Below are positions 58,820-64,000 of a stretch of DNA of 64,000 nucleotides, one piece after another. The notes under the pieces are model-generated. The model had not been told where the DNA came from. It saw nothing but the letters and a program-made list of their open reading frames with translations, and did not search any database. The translations under genes and the position numbers were made by a program. Each line of letters begins with the position of its first letter. The stretch's first letter is position 1. Source of the DNA: Gammaproteobacteria bacterium (lineage in GTDB: Bacteria > Pseudomonadota > Gammaproteobacteria > HK1); contig JAJEAD010000098.1 of assembly GCA_022824305.1 (NCBI GenBank), positions 16,664 through 80,663 of the forward strand. The letters are read 5' to 3'.

Positions 58820-59320
58820 TAGGCTGGGCGTACCCCGAACCCGATGTCCATCGCTTCTCCAGGCAGGTGCTCAGGTGTGCCGCCTTTGTTGGACCAAACC
58901 GGGCAATCGCTTTACTTTAGGGCTGTGTTCGCGGCGACCCGATACCATGTATTTGCGTGACGATACTCGAAGGCATCCAGATCGAGGCTCCCAGTGTCTG
59001 GAGATGCGTAGCGGAACACGATTCCAGCAGTAGAGCAAAGATCCGAGAATACTCATCAAGGTCCTCCCCGAAATGCTCTCATGAAAGTTGCTCGATCGCG
59101 GCACTTTCGTCGCTCTTCGCTACGGCGACTCGCGACGGTGATGCCGTCGGCCCTCGACTACCGGGCGAGCGAGCACAGCGATGCTCCGCAGACTGGACGG
59201 GAGCGGCAACTGAGAATGCCACGTGATCACGAAGTTACCTGTGCGGGGATCGACGCACAGACAAGCGGGCGACACTGTTCTAAGGTTGCAAGAAGACCAA
59301 CCCGTCGAGGAGGCCGGACC
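58820..59320. other. Gene-free stretch
   Basis: About 500 bp with no convincing frame. The frame of the next gene is open back to 59081 but encodes Arg-rich sequence unlike the rest of that protein. No hairpin or repeat stood out. Confidence 0.4.
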
Positions 59321-60598
59321 TTGCCGCTGAGTGACGACCAAAGGCGAGCATTTGCGACGCGCCTCCAGTCCGCGTACATGCACACTCGCGACTTGAACGA
59401 AACGCGCCCCTGGGTCCACGAGATCGTACCTGACCACGCTCTCGGCCAGGACTGGCCGATCATCATCTCCGCCTACAGCGGGATAGAGCAAACGCTCAAG
59501 TTCCTCATCGCGCTCGACAGGGGCATAAGCGTAGAAGAGTTGACCGGGGGTGGCGGTTTCCGCACGCATCGATTGGGCTTTCTGTTCCAACACCTCGAGG
59601 CCGAGCGAAAGCGAGCGGCGGAACGCTACTACACGTGCTGGCAGTCGCTCCACTGCTACGTGAGCGTGCCCGCCTGCGAAGCGCTTCTCGAACTCCTGCA
59701 GGAAGAGGACGGCAGGGGATACGAGCACTGGAGATACTGCCTCGCCCAGATCAGACCCCCAGTGGCCAACAGCGCCGATGCGATGCTCGCAATCTGGGCT
59801 GCGCTGTTGCGCCAAGCACCCGCCCTGCCGTTTCCGATGGTGGACTTTGACGATGAAATCCGGGACGGGCTCTGGATGGCGCTGGACACCGCCTGCGCGA
59901 ACGAAGAGGGACGCAGCATTGAACACGGCGAGAGCACGTATTCCACTTGCGCAGATAGGGACCGGTGGATTCACTCGCACACACACCTCCTCGACGCGAT
60001 GGCGCAAGCGCTCTGCCACTACGAGAAGTACGGTGACTTCGCGGACGAAGCTGGATCTCCACCATGGCGAAACGCGCTTTGCAACTGCGTGAGGGAACTC
60101 AGGCGTCAAGCACGCCAGGAAAGCAGACGCGGCTCTGTGCACATGTTTACCCAACGCGCCTCGGGGTGGCTCCCCATCGCCGAGAGCATTCGGTGGAGCT
60201 ACGACAAAGGCAGCTTCCAAGACGTGCCCTGGGCGCTCGAGAGCGAATCGAGGAACGAACCGCCTCCGGACGCGCAGATAGTGGACTTCTGTAACGGAAC
60301 CGACGCCCAACTGCGCCGTCTACGGTACTACGCCAAAGCCAGGGGACACCTCCTCAAGGAGTCGCGAGCATTCGCTTGGCGCGCCACAGGCGAAGACCGC
60401 ACATGGCACCTCAGATTGAGGCTCTACGACCACCATCAGGGCACCGACCGTCCCCGGCTGTCCATTTGGCAAAGAGGAGACCTCGAAGGGCCCACGGCAG
60501 TGGAGCACCACCGCGCAGAGCCCCCACTACCGGCCGAACTCGAAGCGTGGGTACAACTGTACATTAGGCCTCTCAGATTCAACCGGGCCCCATCCTGA
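59321..60598 (+). CDS. Uncharacterised protein, HEPN-like helical N-terminal region
   Basis: This protein of about 425 aa starts at a TTG with GGAGG 9 bases upstream; a longer start at ATG 59081 is less likely. The segment IIISAYSGIEQTLKFLIALDRGISVEEL and the following THRLGFLFQHLE resemble helices of HEPN or AbiV-like proteins, which often have a Glu-Gln-x-Leu-Lys helix and a His. No R-x4-H motif was found in it, so ribonuclease activity is not supported. The rest is unrecognised. It lies in the accessory part of the element, together with another HEPN-like gene. Confidence 0.6.
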   Translation: MPLSDDQRRAFATRLQSAYMHTRDLNETRPWVHEIVPDHALGQDWPIIISAYSGIEQTLKFLIALDRGISVEELTGGGGFRTHRLGFLFQHLEAERKRAAERYYTCWQSLHCYVSVPACEALLELLQEEDGRGYEHWRYCLAQIRPPVANSADAMLAIWAALLRQAPALPFPMVDFDDEIRDGLWMALDTACANEEGRSIEHGESTYSTCADRDRWIHSHTHLLDAMAQALCHYEKYGDFADEAGSPPWRNALCNCVRELRRQARQESRRGSVHMFTQRASGWLPIAESIRWSYDKGSFQDVPWALESESRNEPPPDAQIVDFCNGTDAQLRRLRYYAKARGHLLKESRAFAWRATGEDRTWHLRLRLYDHHQGTDRPRLSIWQRGDLEGPTAVEHHRAEPPLPAELEAWVQLYIRPLRFNRAPS

Positions 60599-60619
60599 AA
60601 AAAGACGGCCTCGAAAGAG

Positions 60620-60727
60620 CTACTCGCACACCACCCCGTCCCCATCGCCGTCATTCATGTAGGGGTACGCCGGATGCCCGCGCGGCACCGGCGCTACTCC
60701 ATGCCGACGCGAGTGAGAGTAGTGGTA
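60620..60727 (-). pseudogene. Fragment of an Excalibur calcium-binding domain protein
   Basis: On the minus strand the last 35 codons before a TAG read ...YHYSHSRRHGVAPVPRGHPAYPY and then MNDGDGDGVVCE. The DGDGVxCE ending is the hallmark of the Excalibur domain, found at the end of secreted nucleases. The matching open frame upstream loses similarity and runs into the divergent gene at 60766. It is most likely a 3' remnant of a larger gene. Confidence 0.55.
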
Positions 60728-60765
60728 TAGTTCTGACAAGTCATTAGTTTTCTCAATGGGTTGAG

Positions 60766-61821
60766 ATGGCGCAAGGGATTGATTGGTGGGAACACCCAGC
60801 GGCAAAAGCAGTATATTCCATTGCGGGAGTCGGCGTAGGACTGGCGGCAGTGCTATTGGCGATAGGGCTTTGGATCCTTTCCGCACTCAACAACAGATCA
60901 GACATTTCAGAAGTGGAGGTCCAGCAAGACTCCGGAGTGGTCGCGGAAGAGATGGAAGAGGAACCCAATGCCGATTCATCCGTTGGAGTAAGGGAAACAG
61001 GGAGTGACCACGACGACGGAGATGCAGGAGACAAGGAGAGCCAAACGTTTTCTGCACAAGATGTGACTGATATTGTGCTGACGGAGACGGGTGTCGACTT
61101 CAGGAGTGTCATTCGAGGACGAACGATCACCCTTAGTGAGAGCATTGAGACGAAAGAGGCAATCTATGTTGTTGCAGACGAGCTCTTACTCAGAGAAGGC
61201 GCGAAGATCCATGCGCCTCAGATCTGGGTGTTCGCGAAGCGGCTCTCTGGCGGTATGTTGGACACGTCGGCTGTTGGCAGCAGTGAAGACGGTGGTTCAA
61301 TCTACGTGGTTGCCGATCGAGTCGAGGGAACAAGCTTTCTAGCGATCGGTGGCGATGGCGCTGAAGGCAAAAAGGGAACGAGGGGACGCGACGGACGAGA
61401 CGGGAGCTGCGCAGGATTCGGCGACTGGGAGCCCAACTCGAGAGGGGGTCGGGGTAGCAGAGGTGGGAAAGGCGGTCGAGCGGGCAATGGAGGAGACGTG
61501 AAGATCTTGTACGGTAACGTCGAGAGCATCCCGTCGATAGACCTGAGCCCTGGTCAGCCCGGAAACGGGGGGCCAGGAGGAGATGGAGGTCGAGGGGGCG
61601 AAGGATGTGTAGGGTTGGGTGGGATACAAGAGGGCGAGCCAAGTGGTCCTCAAGGGCCGGATGGTCCAAGTGGAGACTCGGGCAAGCAGGGAGAGGTCGA
61701 GAAACGGCGGGCGGACGTGAATTCGAAGCTGGAGGAGATTCGGAACATATCGGTGCTTACGATCTCCTATCTGAGGCACGTGAAGGAAACAGAGTCCGTT
61801 TGGGCCAACGCCCAAGATTAA
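60766..61821 (+). CDS. Membrane-anchored protein with collagen-like Gly-rich region
   Basis: This 351-aa protein has one N-terminal membrane helix (GVGVGLAAVLLAIGLWIL, 21-38), an acidic linker (about 45-95) and a beta-rich middle (DVTDIVLTETG to IYVVADRV). Residues 194-309 are Gly-rich with stretches of Gly-X-Y: GDGAEGKKGTRGRDGRDG, GGRGSRGGKGGRAGNGG and GQPGNGGPGGDGGRGGEG. It ends in a short helical tail. It should face the periplasm or cell surface. Collagen-like proteins occur in bacteria and phages, often in host or surface interaction. GC is lower than in host genes. Function is unknown. Confidence 0.7.
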   Translation: MAQGIDWWEHPAAKAVYSIAGVGVGLAAVLLAIGLWILSALNNRSDISEVEVQQDSGVVAEEMEEEPNADSSVGVRETGSDHDDGDAGDKESQTFSAQDVTDIVLTETGVDFRSVIRGRTITLSESIETKEAIYVVADELLLREGAKIHAPQIWVFAKRLSGGMLDTSAVGSSEDGGSIYVVADRVEGTSFLAIGGDGAEGKKGTRGRDGRDGSCAGFGDWEPNSRGGRGSRGGKGGRAGNGGDVKILYGNVESIPSIDLSPGQPGNGGPGGDGGRGGEGCVGLGGIQEGEPSGPQGPDGPSGDSGKQGEVEKRRADVNSKLEEIRNISVLTISYLRHVKETESVWANAQD

Positions 61822-62259
61822 TCCCCAATAGGCGAGGTGTGTCCAAGAGAGAAGCATGTGTAGAGAGAAGGAGACTGCAATGCCGCCCCTCTGGCGGAAT
61901 TCCGGTGGAGGCAAGGCAGATTGCACACGGTAATCGTGAGTCGTCTAGACCAGTCCATCCCGCCGGAAAGAGCGACCGGCAGTACGCGAGTGTCTCTCTG
62001 AGGTCGGTGCCAAGGGCACCTCTGCTTGCGCCGCACAATAGAGGTCAGTAGAGCACCGGTGCGTGTGGCGATCACGGCCCACCGTAATGCAGCCGGCGAT
62101 TGCTCGTGATCGGACCGGTCGTCTCCACGGCCGAGACGGATCACAACGCTTCTGCCCGCGCCCCTTGCTCGGACACCGGGGTCGCCCGGCGGCCCATTCC
62201 GCGCGACAATCGGGCGGCATGGCGCACGAGGCCGAGGCAGCCCTCGGGGAGGACACGGC
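61822..62259. other. Gene-free stretch before the mobilisation genes
   Basis: About 440 bp between the collagen-like gene and the coiled-coil protein. No convincing gene is seen. By position this would be a reasonable place for a promoter or oriT, but no clear inverted repeat or nick motif was identified. Confidence 0.35.
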
Positions 62260-62934
62260 ATGGCGCAGCGAAGGGGCGGGGACGCCGGTGGATCGCCGCA
62301 GGGGGAGCTTCTGACCGATCTGTCGGTGGACGAGTCCGGGGCGGCCGGGGAGGAGGCGTCGCACGCCCCGGCAGATGCCGGGTCCGCAACGGGCGCGGAG
62401 GACGATGCGGGCGCCGCCGCGGAGCCGCGGCCCGCGCCGCCGGCGCTGGAGGCGCGGCTGCGGCGCATCGAGTCGCATCTCGAGTCGCTCGTCGCGCTGA
62501 ACCGGGAGTCGCCGGCCCGCACGGCGCGGCCGGGCGGCGGCGACGACGGCCCGGCGAGGGACGCCACCGCGGCGACGCCCGAGGCGCCGGAAGCGCTCTT
62601 GGAGGAGTTGAAGCTCGCGCGGTCGAGCCTGGTGGGCCTGTCGGAGCGGGTGGAGTCGCTCGAGCGGGGGCTGTCGGAGAGGGTCAAGCCCATCGAGGAG
62701 GCGGCCGAGGCGGTGCGCGAGACGACGAAGAAGCTCGCGGCGACGGGCAAGCGGCTGGACACGGCGACGCGGGGCATCGACTCCTCGCTGTGGGCGACGG
62801 GGCGCATCGAGGACTCGATGGAGACGCTGCGCCGCTACGCCTTCTGGTGGACGGTGGTGGGGCTCGTGGTGGCCGGGAGCTTCCTCATCGGCATCGTCGG
62901 GAGCGAGCTCGCCCACTGGCTCGGACTGCCGTAG
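62260..62934 (+). CDS. Coiled-coil protein with C-terminal membrane helix, mobilisation-associated
   Basis: This 224-aa protein has an acidic Ala/Gly/Pro-rich N-terminal third. A coiled-coil region follows (LEARLRRIESHLESLVALN, then LLEELKLARSSLVGLSERVESLERGLSERV). One membrane helix near the end (FWWTVVGLVVAGSFLIGIVG) completes it. GGGAGG lies 8 bases before the ATG. It is immediately upstream of the MobF relaxase on the same strand, the place where accessory mobilisation proteins are often found. No family name is recognised, so a role in conjugative transfer is inferred from position. Confidence 0.7.
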   Translation: MAQRRGGDAGGSPQGELLTDLSVDESGAAGEEASHAPADAGSATGAEDDAGAAAEPRPAPPALEARLRRIESHLESLVALNRESPARTARPGGGDDGPARDATAATPEAPEALLEELKLARSSLVGLSERVESLERGLSERVKPIEEAAEAVRETTKKLAATGKRLDTATRGIDSSLWATGRIEDSMETLRRYAFWWTVVGLVVAGSFLIGIVGSELAHWLGLP

Positions 62935-63035
62935 GGGGGTGCGCGCCGTGGCGACGGCCCGTCGCCTGGCCGGCACGCCCGCGCACGGGCGCCGGCCGGC
63001 ACCGGCATCGGCCCTGACGGGGTGAGGCCGAAACG

Positions 63036-64000
63036 GTGGTCGCCACGGTCACCGCGCTCGGCGCCGCGCAGTCGACGGTGCACTACTTCGAGCGCGACGG
63101 GTACTACGCGAGGAACGACCCCGAGCACCGGAGGGCGAGCTTCTGGCACGGGCGCGGGGCGGCGGCGCTGCGCCTTCGCGGCCATGTGCGCCCCAAGCGC
63201 TTCGAGGCGGTGCTCGCAGGACACGTCCCCCACACCGGCATCCGGCTCGGGCGCATGCGGGACGGCGAGCACCAGCACCGCCCGGGGCTCGACATCACGT
63301 TGTCGGCGCCGAAGTCGGTGTCGCTCGAGGCGCTCGTGTTCGGGGAGCGGCGGGTGGTGCGCGCGCACGATGCGGCGGTGCGCGAGACGCTCGACTGGGT
63401 GGAGGCGGAGCTGTTGCAGACCCGGGGCTACGACCCCGCGACGGGGCGCCGCCCCCGGGTGCGCGCCGACGGCTTGGTGGCGGCGGGCTTCCGGCATCTC
63501 ACCAGCCGCAGCCAGGACCCGCAGCTCCACACCCACTGCGTGGTGGCGAACATGACGCGGAGCGCGCAAGGCAGCGCGTGGCGGAGCCTCGAGACGACGC
63601 GGATCCACCGCGGCGAGAAGCTCATCGGGGCGTACTACCGCAACGCGCTCGCGCTGCGGCTCCAGGCGCTCGGCTACGCGATCACGCCGACGCTCGTCGG
63701 GCGGATTCCGGGATTCGAGATCGCGGGCTACGAGCGCGCGCTGCTCGATGCGTTCTCGGGCCGGCGCCGGGAGATCCTGACCTGGCTCGAGGCGCACGGG
63801 CTCGCCTACACGCCCGCGCTCACCCGGATGGCGGCGCTGCACACGAGAAGGCGCAAGGTCGACATCGGGCTCGGGGTGCTGATACCGCAGTGGCGCGCCC
63901 GGGCGCAGGCGCTCGGTCTCGGGCGCTCCGCCGCCGCGGCCCGCCCGCCCCGGCCGCTCGACCCTGCGACCGGGCGTCGCGCTCCGAGGGCGCGCGTCCC
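63036..64000 (+). CDS. MobF (TrwC/TraI-type) conjugative relaxase, N-terminal part, runs off window
   Basis: The frame starting at GTG 63036 is open to the window end (321 codons seen). It matches the relaxase domain of MobF proteins, which nick oriT and lead the strand into the recipient. Visible are HYFERDGYYARNDPE with candidate nucleophile tyrosines (Y23, Y24) and WHGRGA. LDITLSAPKSVSLEALV (84-100) follows, and the three-His metal site is formed by H153 in FRHLTSR and the HTH of DPQLHTHCVVAN. The helicase half would follow outside the window. It shows that the element is mobilisable or conjugative. Confidence 0.88.
   Translation, partial: MVATVTALGAAQSTVHYFERDGYYARNDPEHRRASFWHGRGAAALRLRGHVRPKRFEAVLAGHVPHTGIRLGRMRDGEHQHRPGLDITLSAPKSVSLEALVFGERRVVRAHDAAVRETLDWVEAELLQTRGYDPATGRRPRVRADGLVAAGFRHLTSRSQDPQLHTHCVVANMTRSAQGSAWRSLETTRIHRGEKLIGAYYRNALALRLQALGYAITPTLVGRIPGFEIAGYERALLDAFSGRRREILTWLEAHGLAYTPALTRMAALHTRRRKVDIGLGVLIPQWRARAQALGLGRSAAAARPPRPLDPATGRRAPRARV

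Noticed and set aside
63022..63555. 177-codon frame over the relaxase region
   Set aside because: It is out of frame with the SAPKSVS and HTH motifs; the true gene is the frame from 63036 that runs off the window.

Overview
The window is high-GC DNA (roughly two-thirds G+C by eye over most of its length) from a member of the Pseudomonadota. DsrE/F/H/C, HspQ, CoaE, DsbD and a cytochrome c'/b561 pair together point to Gammaproteobacteria. This placement is inferred from gene content; there is no rRNA gene, and I saw no tRNA gene or CRISPR array.

Positions 1-24.6 kb hold a dense catabolic and accessory region of short divergent operons. It carries the end of an acyl-CoA ligase, a PhyH-type dioxygenase and a luciferase-like oxidoreductase. 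A leftward block follows with cytochrome b561, cytochrome c', a quinone-oxidoreductase-like dehydrogenase, coaE, an MFS carrier, a polysaccharide-deacetylase-fold hydrolase, a DmdA-like GcvT-family protein and a PNPOx-fold flavoprotein. Next come RidA, MFS and aldehyde dehydrogenase, both subunits of an N,N-dimethylformamidase, a second luciferase-like enzyme and HspQ. Last is a cluster of HpcH aldolase, plant-type ketol-acid reductoisomerase, two tandem Asp/Glu-racemase-fold proteins, a split ThDP decarboxylase and HyuB. The theme is breakdown of C-N and C-S compounds, amides, hydantoin- or oxoproline-like rings and 2-oxo acids.

Positions 24.6-32.7 kb interrupt that cluster, lying between hyuB and hyuA. 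The left half has visibly lower GC and encodes an unusual 951-aa Ser/Thr kinase coupled to an unknown protein. The right half encodes a P450 and a LuxR-type regulator. A nearly identical palindrome plus GGCTTAT box stands in front of the P450 gene and again near 29.1 kb, suggesting one shared regulon.

Positions 32.7-46.5 kb return to host-like DNA: hyuA, a PdxH-like oxidase, a thioesterase, a second deacetylase, threonine aldolase and an IMPDH/GMP-reductase-family enzyme. A sulfur-relay operon (dsbD-dsrE-dsrF-dsrH-dsrC-cystathionine beta-synthase) follows, then a nucleoside hydrolase-ribokinase fusion.

From about 46.97 kb to the window end lies an apparent integrative mobilisable element. 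Its left edge coincides with loss of the 5' end of a LOG-family gene. Two tandem tyrosine recombinases come first. A coupled restriction/defence-like operon follows: unknown protein, ParB-like protein, SNF2-type helicase, DUF3883 nuclease-like protein, ribbon-helix-helix protein, C5 cytosine methyltransferase, 50-codon ORF and Vsr. Then come an hsdR remnant, two HEPN-like or unknown proteins and a membrane-anchored collagen-like protein. The window ends in a coiled-coil membrane protein and a MobF relaxase that runs off the end.
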